DNA of 43,225 nt from Bacteroides sp. CAG:1060_57_27 (GCA_001915575.1 MNQT01000018.1:1-43225); one strand, 5' to 3'; positions 33,624-43,203 are shown, numbered from the stretch's first letter. The notes: a model not told the origin generated them from the sequence alone. Translations and numbers: made by a program.

Positions 33624-36600
33624 GTCCAAAGGCAAGTTCCGTTCTTGCTTCAAAGCTCGGTTCCGGACAGAGGAATGTCTACTGCCGTTCGCTTTTCCTT
33701 TCAGCCAGGTGGTTCGTACTGAGCCAGGTAGTTCGGAAAGGGCTGCATTTCGTAATCCTTCCGGACAAGGAATCGGCCGAGTACTGCACTTCCGATCTTT
33801 ACGGACTCGTGGAGGGAGACAGGGTGTTCCTGCTGCCCGAGTCGGGAAAGAATGTGGAGAGGAGCAACTACAAGTCTTCTCTCGCCGTGCAGAGGACTGC
33901 CGCCGTGCGGGAGATCCTGTCTGGAAGGGACAGTGACGGTCTGAGGATAATAGTGAGCTATCCCGAAGCCGTTTCGGAATATGTGCCGTCTGCCGGAAAG
34001 ATAAGTTCTTCAATATTGAAGATTTCTCCCGGGGACGAGATGTCGCACGAGAGCATAATTGGGATACTTTCTTCCTACGGGTTCGAAAAGGTGGATTTCG
34101 TGTCGGCTCCCGGACAATATGCTATAAGAGGTTCGATAGTGGACATATTCTCCTATTCGAACAACTATCCATACCGCATTTCGTTCTGGGGCGACGAGGT
34201 GGAGAAGATAAATTCTTTCGACTGTAACACCCAGCTCAGCCGGAGCAGCGAGGAAAGTGTCGATATAATATCCGACATAATGTCTTCCGGAAACGGGGAG
34301 AATATCATTTCGATGCTTCCCGCGGACTCCGTCCTGTGGATTGATTCTGTCGACGTCTATTCCGGAGAGAAGTGGTTTCCGCTGACGGAATCCTTCAGGA
34401 GGGTGTTCATAGACAAGCCTCTCGACGCACAGGTTCCTGATTCCGACATCATCGAGTTCGGAATAAGTCCGCAGCCGTCGTTCAACAAGAACTTCGAACT
34501 GCTGACCGAAGACATACGCTCGAGAATCGAGAGAGGATACAAGGTCGTGATATATGGAGAGAAGGAATCCCAGCTCGAAAGGCTTAAGTCCATAATATCG
34601 AGGGATTCCGCCCTTGTTCCCGATTTTGTCAAGGGAGCCAATATACATAATGGGTTCATAGATTCCGACAGCAGGACCTGCTGCTATTCCGATCATGAAA
34701 TCTTCGACCGCTTCCAGAGGGTGAGCATACGCCGCTCCGTCGAGAAAAGCGAGCAGTTGACGATAAACGACCTCAACTCCTTCAATATAGGGGACTATGT
34801 AGTGCACATAGACCACGGCGTGGGTATTTTCGGAGGTCTCGTGAAGATGCGCGACGACAAGGGACGCGTGCATGAAGTCGTCAAGATAACCTATAAGGAC
34901 GGCGACGTGGTGTTCGTGTCGGTACATCTTCTCAACAAGATCTCCCGATTCCGTTCGCGTGACGGCGTCCCTCCGAAGATAAACAAGCTCGGTTCCAAGG
35001 CCTGGAGCAACCTCAAGCAGAGCGCGAAGTCCAAGGTGAAGGACATAGCGAAGGAACTTATACAGCTCTATGCCAAGAGACGCGCCTCCAAGGGTTTCGC
35101 CTACTCTGCGGACACATATCTCCAGCAGGAACTCGAGTCTTCTTTCATCTATGAAGACACTCCCGACCAGGAAGCGGCGACTATAGCCGTCAAGCACGAC
35201 ATGGAGGACGACTGCCCCATGGACAGGCTGGTATGCGGAGACGTAGGTTTCGGAAAGACGGAGATAGCCGTAAGGGCGGCATTCAAGGCCGTAGCAGACA
35301 GCAAGCAGGTTGCAGTGCTTGTGCCTACGACCATTCTCGCACTCCAGCATTACAACACTTTCCGCCAGAGGCTTCAGAACCTGCCCTGTAACATAGACTA
35401 TGTGAGCAGGCTGCGTACGGCGAAGGAGATATCCGACATCAGGAAGCGTCTTGCCGCAGGGCAGATAGACATACTGATAGGCACGCACAAGATACTTGGC
35501 AAGGAGTTCGCCTTCAAGGACCTCGGACTGCTGATAATAGATGAGGAGCAGAAGTTCGGAGTGTCCGCGAAGGAGAAGCTGAGACAGGTGAAGGCTTCGG
35601 TGGATACCCTCACTCTCACTGCAACCCCTATCCCCAGGACGCTCCAGTTCTCACTGCTGGGAGCCAGGGACCTGAGCATCATCAACACTCCCCCGCCCAA
35701 CAGGATTCCGGTGCAGACGGAGATAATCCTCTTCGACGAGAAGGAGATGAAGGGCATAATAAACTACGAGCTCAACCGCGGAGGGCAGATATTCTTCCTG
35801 CACAACAAGGTCGAGGAACTCCAGTCCATATACGAGATACTCCACAGGCTCGTTCCCGACATGAAGATATGCGTCGCCCACGGTCAGATGGAGTCCGGAA
35901 AACTCGAGAGGATAATGCTTGACTTCATACGCGGGGACTACGACATGATGCTCTGTACCACTATTATAGAGAACGGTCTCGACATTCCCAACGCGAATAC
36001 TATCATAATCAACCAGGCGCAGAATTTCGGACTCAGCGACCTGCACCAGCTGCGCGGAAGGGTCGGGCGCTCCAACAAGAAGGCGTTCTGCTACCTGATA
36101 GTGCCTCCCCTTGCGAGCATAGGGGACGACGCGCGTCGCAGACTCAAGGCGATAGAGGAATTCTCCGATCTCGGAAGCGGGTTCAACATCGCCATGCAGG
36201 ATCTCGACATAAGGGGGGCGGGCAACCTGCTCGGAGCAGAGCAGAGCGGGTTCATCACCGAAATGGGTTTCGAAACATATCAGAAGATACTCTCCGAAGC
36301 AATGGAGGAACTGGGCGTGGAGACAGGCGTGAGCGTGCGTTCCGACCGCGGCGGATTCGTAGTGGAGTGCGCGGTGGAGACAGACCGGCCTGCGCTCATC
36401 CCTGACGGATATATAGACATAACTGCCGAGAAGATAAGGATATACAAGGATATAGACTCCATGTCTTCCGACAAGGAGGCCGAGCGGTACATAAGCCGTC
36501 TGGCCGACCGTTTCGGTCCCATACCCGAAGAACTCGACAACCTTTTCTGCGTGGTTAAACTGAGGAACCTCGGTTCTTCGCTCGGATTCGAGAAGATAAT

Positions 36601-36808
36601 AGTGAAGAACGGGATACTGATAGCGTTCTTCATATCCAACCCAATGTCTCCCTACTACAAGTCCAAGACCTTCGATGCGCTTATGGCAAGGATAGTGGAG
36701 CTTCAAGGCAGGTTCGAACTTAAGCAGAACGAAAACAGGCTGAAGATAGTGGCGAGGAATGTCGATTCCTTGCAGTCCGCCTACTCCCTTATGGGCAAGT
36801 TGAGATAA
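33614..36808 (+). CDS. mfd: Transcription-repair coupling factor
   Basis: 1064 residues, shorter than the ~1150 of E. coli, as usual in this phylum. Mfd removes RNA polymerase stalled at DNA lesions and recruits UvrA. The UvrB-like N-terminal module includes VDFVSAPGQYAIRGSIVDIFSYSN; the RNA-polymerase-interacting domain begins near residue 382 (LNSFNIGDYVVHIDHGVGIF); the translocase has Walker A GDVGFGKT (542-549), LIIDEEQKFGV near 642, TLTATPIPRTLQFSLLGARDLS and QLRGRVGRS; the C-terminal TRCF domain follows. The ATG at 33614 overlaps a DnaA-box-like 9-mer. Promoter not evident; the nearest approximate -7 is GAATTTTG at 33508-33515. Confidence 0.97.
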   Translation: MLISPKASSVLASKLGSGQRNVYCRSLFLSARWFVLSQVVRKGLHFVILPDKESAEYCTSDLYGLVEGDRVFLLPESGKNVERSNYKSSLAVQRTAAVREILSGRDSDGLRIIVSYPEAVSEYVPSAGKISSSILKISPGDEMSHESIIGILSSYGFEKVDFVSAPGQYAIRGSIVDIFSYSNNYPYRISFWGDEVEKINSFDCNTQLSRSSEESVDIISDIMSSGNGENIISMLPADSVLWIDSVDVYSGEKWFPLTESFRRVFIDKPLDAQVPDSDIIEFGISPQPSFNKNFELLTEDIRSRIERGYKVVIYGEKESQLERLKSIISRDSALVPDFVKGANIHNGFIDSDSRTCCYSDHEIFDRFQRVSIRRSVEKSEQLTINDLNSFNIGDYVVHIDHGVGIFGGLVKMRDDKGRVHEVVKITYKDGDVVFVSVHLLNKISRFRSRDGVPPKINKLGSKAWSNLKQSAKSKVKDIAKELIQLYAKRRASKGFAYSADTYLQQELESSFIYEDTPDQEAATIAVKHDMEDDCPMDRLVCGDVGFGKTEIAVRAAFKAVADSKQVAVLVPTTILALQHYNTFRQRLQNLPCNIDYVSRLRTAKEISDIRKRLAAGQIDILIGTHKILGKEFAFKDLGLLIIDEEQKFGVSAKEKLRQVKASVDTLTLTATPIPRTLQFSLLGARDLSIINTPPPNRIPVQTEIILFDEKEMKGIINYELNRGGQIFFLHNKVEELQSIYEILHRLVPDMKICVAHGQMESGKLERIMLDFIRGDYDMMLCTTIIENGLDIPNANTIIINQAQNFGLSDLHQLRGRVGRSNKKAFCYLIVPPLASIGDDARRRLKAIEEFSDLGSGFNIAMQDLDIRGAGNLLGAEQSGFITEMGFETYQKILSEAMEELGVETGVSVRSDRGGFVVECAVETDRPALIPDGYIDITAEKIRIYKDIDSMSSDKEAERYISRLADRFGPIPEELDNLFCVVKLRNLGSSLGFEKIIVKNGILIAFFISNPMSPYYKSKTFDALMARIVELQGRFELKQNENRLKIVARNVDSLQSAYSLMGKLR

Positions 36809-36814
36809 ATTTTT

Positions 36815-36822
36815 TAAATTTG
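36815..36822 (+). promoter_or_regulatory. -7 box of coaX cluster
   Basis: TAAATTTG fits TAnnTTTG, 22 bases before the coaX ATG and 6 after the mfd stop, so the envelope cluster has its own start. Confidence 0.6.
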
Positions 36823-36844
36823 CAGGTTCTCGAAATACGACAGG

Positions 36845-37573
36845 ATGGCCAATCTTCTAGTAGTTACAGGAAATACGGCACTTAAGGCGGCATGGTCCGA
36901 AGGTACGGTACTCGGAAAGACCTTCAGGTACCAGGGAGAAAAGATGCTGGAATATCTGCTGTCCCTTACGGAGAAGGAGAAGCCCGAAGTGCTTACGGTA
37001 GCGTCGGTATACGGGGTTCAGCCAGAGGAGGAGGAGATACTCAGGAAAGAGTGCTCTCATCTGATAATACTCGACAGGTCGCATACCGAAGTCCTGCTGA
37101 GGTACGATTTCCCCGAATATCTGCCTTATGACAGGGCTGCCGGGCTGGTGGCGGCAAGGTTCCTTTTCAAGGACAAGCCGTGTACCGTGTTCGACTTCGG
37201 AACCACTCTCACCGTAGACTTCCTGAGTGCGGAAGGACGCTATCTCGGCGGTAACATATCTCCCGGATGCAGGACGAGGTTCAAGGCTCTCGAACGCTAT
37301 TCCAAGAACCTCCCGCTCGTCGACACTCCCGAAAAAGTGCTTCCCGAAGGACAGTCCCTGACCGGATCTGTCGAGTCCGGAGTGATTTTAGGTATAATGT
37401 TTGAAACCGAGGGCTACATCAGGTCAAAAAAGGATAATATCGTGATTTTTACGGGAGGAGATGCAATTTATTTTGCCAAAAGGATGAAAAACTCCATCTT
37501 TGTAGTCTGCAATCTCGAACTTATGGGCTTGGCCCTTATAACGGATGATTATGTCAAGAAGAATATCATATAA
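36845..37573 (+). CDS. coaX: Type III pantothenate kinase, altered N-terminal motif
   Basis: 242 residues. CoaX phosphorylates pantothenate, the first step of CoA synthesis. The family DIGNT phosphate-binding motif is here VTGNT: Val 7 stands where the first catalytic Asp belongs and Thr replaces Ile. The other two acidic residues are present, Asp 96 in PYDRAAG and Asp 117 in FDFGTTLTVDF, as is GGNISPGCRTRFKAL. The codon is GTT in clear sequence, with no sign of frameshift. Activity may be reduced, or this subgroup uses another residue. The barrel-protein gene starts inside its last 23-29 bases, indicating translational coupling. Confidence 0.9.
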   Translation: MANLLVVTGNTALKAAWSEGTVLGKTFRYQGEKMLEYLLSLTEKEKPEVLTVASVYGVQPEEEEILRKECSHLIILDRSHTEVLLRYDFPEYLPYDRAAGLVAARFLFKDKPCTVFDFGTTLTVDFLSAEGRYLGGNISPGCRTRFKALERYSKNLPLVDTPEKVLPEGQSLTGSVESGVILGIMFETEGYIRSKKDNIVIFTGGDAIYFAKRMKNSIFVVCNLELMGLALITDDYVKKNII

Positions 37574-38870
37574 GGTTTTTCTGACAGTTGCCGTGCTGCT
37601 TGCGGCCTGCGCGGGCGTGTCCGCACAGGAAACAGCATACAGTGCATACTCTCCGTATTCCATATTCGGAGTGGGAGACCTTTCGCGCCAGGGAACAGCC
37701 TATAACAGGAGCATGGGAGGAGTCGGGGTCGCCCTGAGGAGCAACCGCTTCATAAATATCGTGAATCCTGCGGCCGTGACGGCTCGTGACAGCCTTGCGT
37801 TCATGGCAGACTTCGGCATATACGGCGACAACAAGGTATTCTCGCAGGAAAACATCAAGTCGGTCAACAACACTTTCAACATAGGAAGCCTCGCGATGTC
37901 TTTCCCTATATGGCGTTCTTCCGCGATGATGATAGGAATCACTCCCTATAGCGACACGGGATTCGGCTCTTCGTTCAGATATACCGACCCCGACGTGATA
38001 GGGAACATCGGAAACATCAATTTCACAGCCGAAGGGAACGGAAGCATATACAAGTTCTTCGCCGCGGCCGGCGTCACCTTCTTCGACCGGCTGTCGCTTG
38101 GCGCCGAACTGGATTATTATTTCGGTAAGATTTCAAAGACATACGATACCTCCATAAGCGACGCGTCGTATGTGAGCATCAGCAACAATACCATGCTCCA
38201 GATGACTGCCTTAGGCGGAAAGTTCGGAATCCAGTACGAGCAACCGATAGGCGACGAGGCAAGGCTCGGAGTCGGTGCGACATATTCGACTTCGGCCAAT
38301 CTCAAGGGATATTATCAGGATTCCAGGCTTTCTGTCGGTTCTGCCGTTACGGATACCCTGAAATTCAGCGTAGATACCTTGGGACTGCAGCGTAAGGTGT
38401 CGCTCGCTCCCGAAATAGGCGTCGGAATCTCGTTCAGGTATGCCGACCGTCTTACGCTAGCTTTCGACTATTCATGGTCGGACTGGACGGCAAGCGGAAT
38501 CGGGAGTCTGAGCGGTTTCAGCGAAACTTCTTCCCCCTTTTCGGCTTCGAAGACCGAATCGTATCGTTTTGGAATGGAATTTGTACCGAACCGCAACGAT
38601 ATCAGATATTACCTTAACAGGGTAGCATACAGGGTAGGTGCTTACTATAAGAACGACTATTTTCTGCTTAACGGAGAGAAGGTTCCGTCAATGGGAGTGA
38701 CACTCGGTGCCACTTTTCCCATTTTCCGTCTGTATAACGGACTTACGGTGGGACTTGAATTCGGGCAGAGGGGTTCTTTGAGGAATGCTATGGTGAGGGA
38801 GAGATACTTAAACTTCTCTGTAGGGGTGAATATCTTTGACATATGGTTCCAGAAACCGCAGTACGATTAA
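37551..38870 (+). CDS. Outer-membrane beta-barrel protein
   Basis: 439 residues (an ATG two codons earlier, 37545, is also possible). Signal peptide RISYKVFLTVAVLLAACAGVSAQ, then alternating hydrophobic beta strands through to a terminal aromatic-rich strand (VGVNIFDIWF), the pattern of a FadL/PorV-like barrel; YSIFGVGDL and NRSMGGVGVALRS near the mature N-terminus recur in this Bacteroidota family. The role is unknown; position between coaX and the TPR/lptC genes is conserved in Bacteroidales as far as I recall. It overlaps coaX and precedes the TPR gene by 17 bases. Confidence 0.8.
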   Translation: MSRRISYKVFLTVAVLLAACAGVSAQETAYSAYSPYSIFGVGDLSRQGTAYNRSMGGVGVALRSNRFINIVNPAAVTARDSLAFMADFGIYGDNKVFSQENIKSVNNTFNIGSLAMSFPIWRSSAMMIGITPYSDTGFGSSFRYTDPDVIGNIGNINFTAEGNGSIYKFFAAAGVTFFDRLSLGAELDYYFGKISKTYDTSISDASYVSISNNTMLQMTALGGKFGIQYEQPIGDEARLGVGATYSTSANLKGYYQDSRLSVGSAVTDTLKFSVDTLGLQRKVSLAPEIGVGISFRYADRLTLAFDYSWSDWTASGIGSLSGFSETSSPFSASKTESYRFGMEFVPNRNDIRYYLNRVAYRVGAYYKNDYFLLNGEKVPSMGVTLGATFPIFRLYNGLTVGLEFGQRGSLRNAMVRERYLNFSVGVNIFDIWFQKPQYD

Positions 38871-38887
38871 TCGAAACCAATATCAAT

Positions 38888-40216
38888 ATGAAAAAAACAA
38901 CACTTGCTATCTTGTTCGGAGCTGCCCTGTTCCTCGGCAGCTCGGATGTTTTTGCCCAGGGAAAATGGGGGCCCGACAGTGCCGAATGTGTCACTTATAT
39001 GTCTTTTTATAAGGAGAACTACAAGAACAAGGCATATGACGAGGCTGTCAAGAGTTGGAGGAAGGCATACGAGTACTGCCCTGCGACCGCGAGCCAGAAC
39101 ATGCTCATCGACGGTACCGTGCTGATGCGCCACCTGATTTCCAAGAACGCATCCAATCCCGAATACAGGAACGCTCTCGTGGATACTCTCCTTACCCTGC
39201 ACGACGTCAGGGCGGAAAACTATCCCAACTATGCCGTCACCGCCCTCAACAACAAGGGTCTCGACATGTTCAACTATGTGAAGGACGACGATCAGAAGCT
39301 CTATGACGGATACGAGGGCATAATCGAGAACAACGGAGCCCAGACCCGTGCCGAGATACTTCTCTTCGACCTCCAGGCTGCCGTCAACCTCTACCAGAGC
39401 GGCTCTCTCGAGGCTGATGCCGTTATCAACGCATACCAGAGGAACGCAGACCTTCTCGAGGAGGTTCCCGCGAAGAACGATATAGAAGAGGAGAAGAACG
39501 CCAAGATCGAGGAAGATCTCGGAAGCCTCTTCGCTGCAAGCAAGGTGGCAAGCTGCGACAACCTCATCGAGCTGCTGACCCCCAGGATGGATGCCAATCC
39601 CGACGACCTCAAGGTTGCCACCGATATAGCGAGGACTATGAACTACGCCGAGGACTGTACATCCAACGACCTCTATCTGAGGGCAGTTTCCACTATGTAC
39701 CGTCTCGAGCCCTCTGCAAATTCAGCCTACTACCTCTACAGGCTCTACTCAGCCGTAGATAATGTCGAGGAGGCTGTCAAGTACATGCAGGAGGCTATCT
39801 CGAGGGAGGATTCAGACCTCGCCCAGGATACCGAGTGGACTTACGAGCTTGCGACCTACTACTACAAGCACGCCATGATGGCCGAGGCTTTCGAGGCCGC
39901 CAATTTCGTGGCCGAGAACTCTGAGGAGCTCAAGGGCAAGGCATACTTCCTTATCGGCAACGTATGGGGTTCTACCCGCTGCGGCGGAGACGAGATCGCA
40001 TCCCGTGCACCTTTCTGGGTTGCCTGCGACTACATGAACAGGGCGAAGAGCGCCGACGCTACCCTTACCGACAGCGCCAACGACTATATCTCCCAGTACA
40101 GCGCATACTTCCCCAAGGCCGAGGAGGCGTTCATGTACGATGTAGTGGACGGCCAGACCTATACCGTAGTATGCAACGGCATGAGGGCCACCACTACCGT
40201 GCGCACCGTGAAATAG
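38888..40216 (+). CDS. Exported TPR-type protein
   Basis: 442 residues, almost wholly alpha-helical. The frame opens at 38843, but ATG 38888 gives the signal peptide MKKTTLAILFGAALFLGSSDVFAQ. Helical repeats of TPR type follow: YKNKAYDEAVKSWRKAYEYCP, SANSAYYLYRLYSAVDNVEEAVKYMQEAI, and AMMAEAFEAANFVAENSEELKGKAYF region (summarised). It ends with a short beta-rich tail (VVDGQTYTVVCNGMRATTTVRTVK region). Probably a periplasmic or outer-membrane scaffold working with the neighbouring barrel protein; no enzymatic motif. Confidence 0.8.
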   Translation: MKKTTLAILFGAALFLGSSDVFAQGKWGPDSAECVTYMSFYKENYKNKAYDEAVKSWRKAYEYCPATASQNMLIDGTVLMRHLISKNASNPEYRNALVDTLLTLHDVRAENYPNYAVTALNNKGLDMFNYVKDDDQKLYDGYEGIIENNGAQTRAEILLFDLQAAVNLYQSGSLEADAVINAYQRNADLLEEVPAKNDIEEEKNAKIEEDLGSLFAASKVASCDNLIELLTPRMDANPDDLKVATDIARTMNYAEDCTSNDLYLRAVSTMYRLEPSANSAYYLYRLYSAVDNVEEAVKYMQEAISREDSDLAQDTEWTYELATYYYKHAMMAEAFEAANFVAENSEELKGKAYFLIGNVWGSTRCGGDEIASRAPFWVACDYMNRAKSADATLTDSANDYISQYSAYFPKAEEAFMYDVVDGQTYTVVCNGMRATTTVRTVK

Positions 40217-40244
40217 TCAGGTTATTTTGGTAATATCCAAATAT

Positions 40245-40862
40245 ATGAAGATGCTGGCAGTCACTTCTGTGATTGCCAGTTCTTTCGTATCCTGCCGCCG
40301 CGGCGCCCCTGAGGGCGGAGGGCTCGACTATTACAAGACTCCCCTGCAGACGGTAGACGGCCTGTTCGCCGTGCAGAGCGAGAACGGAAAGATACAGCTG
40401 AGGCTCGAGGCGGACAGAATGGAGAGATACGAGACGGACGAAATGGACTATGATTCCTTTCCGGACGGGATAGCCGTCTATGCCTATACCGAAGACGGCC
40501 TGCTGGAATCGGTCATAATAGCCGACGAGGCCCTCCACAAGGTCCCCAAGGGCGAAAGTGCTGAAAGCTCCGACGAAGTATGGGAGGCTTTCGGAAACGT
40601 CCTTCTCCATAATATCCTTAACCGGCAGACCCTCGAGACGGATACGCTCTACTGGGACCGTTCGAAGCAGGAGGTATATACCGACTGCTATGTCAGGTTG
40701 TATTCTCCGGACGGTTTCATGCAGGGATACGGCATGCGTTCCGACGACAGGATGAAGAACGCTCGGCTCGACAATAATTTCAGCAGCTATGTGTATGTCC
40801 AGCGCGACACCAGCGAAGTTGTGATTGATTCTGTGAATTTTATTGGACCTTTTCAGAAATAA
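40245..40862 (+). CDS. lptC: LPS export protein LptC, lipoprotein form
   Basis: 205 residues from ATG 40245; an in-frame TTG at 40227 is rejected. The N-terminus (MKMLAVTSVIASSFVSC) ends in a lipobox Cys rather than the transmembrane anchor of E. coli LptC, as is common in Bacteroidota. The OstA/LptC-like beta-jellyroll motifs are VWEAFGNVLLHNILNRQTLETDTLYWDRSKQEVYTD (outlined) and GYGMRSDDRMKNARL. LptC forms the periplasmic bridge carrying LPS from LptB2FG to LptA. The other lpt genes are not in the window. ppiD follows with its own promoter. Confidence 0.85.
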   Translation: MKMLAVTSVIASSFVSCRRGAPEGGGLDYYKTPLQTVDGLFAVQSENGKIQLRLEADRMERYETDEMDYDSFPDGIAVYAYTEDGLLESVIIADEALHKVPKGESAESSDEVWEAFGNVLLHNILNRQTLETDTLYWDRSKQEVYTDCYVRLYSPDGFMQGYGMRSDDRMKNARLDNNFSSYVYVQRDTSEVVIDSVNFIGPFQK

Positions 40863-40876
40863 TCAGAAAAAATTGG

Positions 40877-40884
40877 TAAATTTG
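40877..40884 (+). promoter_or_regulatory. -7 box of ppiD
   Basis: TAAATTTG fits TAnnTTTG; TTTC at 40851-40854 is a possible -33 box. Leader about 35 bases, A-rich just before the ATG at 40925, as is typical for efficient initiation in Bacteroidota. Confidence 0.6.
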
Positions 40885-40924
40885 CACCCCAATTGAGAAG
40901 AATTTAAAAAAACATAACATAAAA

Positions 40925-43006
40925 ATGGCCGTACTTGAAAAGATACGCGTAAAGCTAGGCGTTTTCATCTCCGTTCTCATCGCGTTGGCTCTGCTCTCGT
41001 TCATCATCGATCCGAGCACTCTCGAGTCAGCGCTCAATTCGATGTCCAAGAAGTATGATGTCGGCACTATAGCCGGAAAGAGAATATCCTATACCGATTT
41101 CCAGGAGAATGTCGACAAGTTCACGAGGATCAACGAATTCGTCCAGGGATCTTCTTCCCAGAGCGAAGAGACCCAGAAGCAGATCCGCAATGCCGCATGG
41201 CAGGACATGCTCGACAGGTACATGTTTCTGAAGAACGCGAAGGAAGCCGGAATCTCCGTCGGCGAGGACGAGCTGCTTTCGCTCATGTCCGTGAACAACC
41301 CTTCTCCCGTCATTGCGGCGAATCCGCTGTTCATGGACGAGACCGGCGCGTATTCTCCCGACATGCTCAGGGAATTCGTGAACTATGTCTCTTCCGACGA
41401 GACCGGGACCATGCGTCTCTACTGGGACTATCTGCAGAACAGCGTATATACCCAGCAGTATTATCAGAAGTACGGCGCCCTTTTCAACGCAAGCAACTAT
41501 GAGAACGCCCTCCAGCTCGCTTCGGACATGGATGCGGGCAATACTTCCGTGAATATAGACTATGTATTCGAGTACTATCCATTCACTCCCGACTCTACGG
41601 TCGAGGTTTCGGCCGACGAAATCCGTCAGTACTACGACAAGCACAAGAAGCTTTTCACCCAGAACGCAAGCCGTGAAATGGAGTATGTTGTGTTCGAGGT
41701 AGTGCCTTCTTCAGACGATATAAACGAGACGAGCCTTGCCCTCGATGCGGTGTACGACGAATTCACCACCACGGACAACATGAAGGCGTTCCTGCTCAAG
41801 AATTCCGACACACCCCTTTCGGAGTACTGGTATAAGGAAGGAGAGCTCTCTACCGTGAGCCCCGAACTCGACACCCAGATTTTCGGTGAGGACAAGGAAT
41901 ACACCCAGGTCGTAAGGTCCGGCAACACCTTCTATGCCGCCCGCACCATGGATACCAGGAGGCTTCCCGATTCAGTGTATGTAAAGCATATACTCCTCCA
42001 GGGAAGCGATGCCGACCATGTGGCCGACAGCCTCGTGACCGTGCTCAGGAGGGGAGAGAACTTCTCCAACCTCGCTGCCCGGTATTCTGCTGACCAGGGT
42101 TCCGCTGCCGACGGCGAGCTCGGAAACATAGGCTGGATGACCCAGACCTATATGATTCCCGGCATGGAATCGGTGATAGAGGCCAAGGTGGGCACGCCCT
42201 TCACCCTCAAGACCGCATACGGAACCCATGTGGTTCTCGTGAGCGATGCCACAAGGCCCGTGCTCAAGAAGCAGGTGGCCGTACTCGAGAAGACAGCCCT
42301 TGCAAGCAAGGAGACATACAACAGCTACTATTCGCAGGCAAGCACCTTCGCTTCCCTTACCGACGGTACCTACGAGGGATATGAGAGGGCCGTGGATTCC
42401 ACCAAGGTATATTCCCACTCCCTTACCGTCACCGAGGCCACCTCGAGCTACGGTGCGATCGACGACGCCAAGGCCGTCACCAGGTGGGTGTTCGAGAACA
42501 AGCCCGGCAAGGCTTCGGGCATCATAACGGTCAACAACAACTATTTCTTCGTTGCGACCGTGAAGAAGGTGAACAAGGAAGGCATCGCCCCTCTCGAGGA
42601 TGTAGTGGGTATAATCCAGAACAATCTCTATACACTCAAGCTCCAGGAGAAGACCCTCTCCGATGTCAAGGCGAGGATAGCTGGACTGGACGATATCAGC
42701 GTAATAGCCGATACCCTCGGACTGGTGCTCGAGCATAACGATGCCCTTTCGCTTTCTTCAGGCACTGTCGACGTAGCCCTGCTCGGTGCTGCTTCCGTGG
42801 CTCCTGAAGGCCGGATATTCGGCCCCGTAAAGGCTTCCATGGGAGTGTATGTACTGAAAGTCAACAGTAGGGAGAAAGGCTCGTTCTATACCGAGGATGA
42901 TGCCAGGAGCGCCGCGCTGCAGAAGACCCGGTACAGTTCGCAGTTCATCATTCCCGTGATGTCTCAGTACGACGAGGTCAAGGACAACAGGGAAAGGTTC
43001 TATTAG
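40925..43006 (+). CDS. ppiD: PpiD/SurA-type peptidyl-prolyl isomerase
   Basis: 693 residues. A single N-terminal membrane anchor (LGVFISVLIALALLSFII, residues ~11-28) leads into a SurA-like N-terminal chaperone domain (VGTIAGKRISYTDFQ, MLDRYMFLKNAKEAGISVGEDEL) and a parvulin PPIase domain from about residue 350 (VYVKHILLQGSDADHVADSL, GENFSNLAARYSADQGSAADGELGNIGWM). A second, degenerate isomerase-like segment follows towards the C-terminus (FGPVKASMGVYVLKVNSRE). It folds exported and outer-membrane proteins at the periplasmic face. In related genomes I recall a CBS-domain transporter gene between lptC and this gene; there is none here. Ends 47 bases before a terminator. Confidence 0.93.
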   Translation: MAVLEKIRVKLGVFISVLIALALLSFIIDPSTLESALNSMSKKYDVGTIAGKRISYTDFQENVDKFTRINEFVQGSSSQSEETQKQIRNAAWQDMLDRYMFLKNAKEAGISVGEDELLSLMSVNNPSPVIAANPLFMDETGAYSPDMLREFVNYVSSDETGTMRLYWDYLQNSVYTQQYYQKYGALFNASNYENALQLASDMDAGNTSVNIDYVFEYYPFTPDSTVEVSADEIRQYYDKHKKLFTQNASREMEYVVFEVVPSSDDINETSLALDAVYDEFTTTDNMKAFLLKNSDTPLSEYWYKEGELSTVSPELDTQIFGEDKEYTQVVRSGNTFYAARTMDTRRLPDSVYVKHILLQGSDADHVADSLVTVLRRGENFSNLAARYSADQGSAADGELGNIGWMTQTYMIPGMESVIEAKVGTPFTLKTAYGTHVVLVSDATRPVLKKQVAVLEKTALASKETYNSYYSQASTFASLTDGTYEGYERAVDSTKVYSHSLTVTEATSSYGAIDDAKAVTRWVFENKPGKASGIITVNNNYFFVATVKKVNKEGIAPLEDVVGIIQNNLYTLKLQEKTLSDVKARIAGLDDISVIADTLGLVLEHNDALSLSSGTVDVALLGAASVAPEGRIFGPVKASMGVYVLKVNSREKGSFYTEDDARSAALQKTRYSSQFIIPVMSQYDEVKDNRERFY

Positions 43007-43015
43007 CAGACAGCG

Positions 43016-43027
43016 GTCCTTCGGGAC
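43016..43027 (+). other. UUCG tetraloop hairpin after ppiD
   Basis: GTCC-TTCG-GGAC is a short, very stable tetraloop hairpin 9 bases after the ppiD stop, possibly protecting the mRNA 3' end together with the terminator downstream. Confidence 0.4.
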
Positions 43028-43053
43028 TGGCAATCCTTTCGGAAATATTGAGG

Positions 43054-43081
43054 GCCGGCTCCTTTCAGGGGTCGGCTTTTC
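43054..43081 (+). terminator. Rho-independent terminator of ppiD
   Basis: GCCGGCTCC and GGGGTCGGC form a 9-bp stem with two G-T pairs and a 5-base loop, followed by TTTT. Confidence 0.75.
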
Positions 43082-43135
43082 GTATAGTTCCGGGAAAGTT
43101 CTCCGGAACCCTGCCCGGCCAAGTGTGGGTATAAT

Positions 43136-43203
43136 TGACATTTTTGGTTGGTGACAATGACAAAAGTGGTTGGTGGAATGCTGCTGCTTTCCACCAACCA
43201 CTT
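43136..43203. repeat. Repeated TGACA...GGTTGGTG element and 15-bp hairpin
   Basis: 43164-43178 (AAGTGGTTGGTGGAA) and 43189-43203 are a perfect 15-bp inverted repeat around a 10-base loop. Just upstream, TGACATTTTTGGTTGGTG (43136-43153) is a degenerate direct copy of TGACAAAAGTGGTTGGTG (43158-43175). No gene is seen from 43007 to the right edge. It resembles a palindromic intergenic repeat or the edge of a mobile element that continues outside the window. Confidence 0.6.

Noticed and set aside
34010..36706. Long minus-strand frames opposite mfd
   Set aside because: Val/Tyr/Leu-rich shadows of a complete mfd gene; no promoter or motif.
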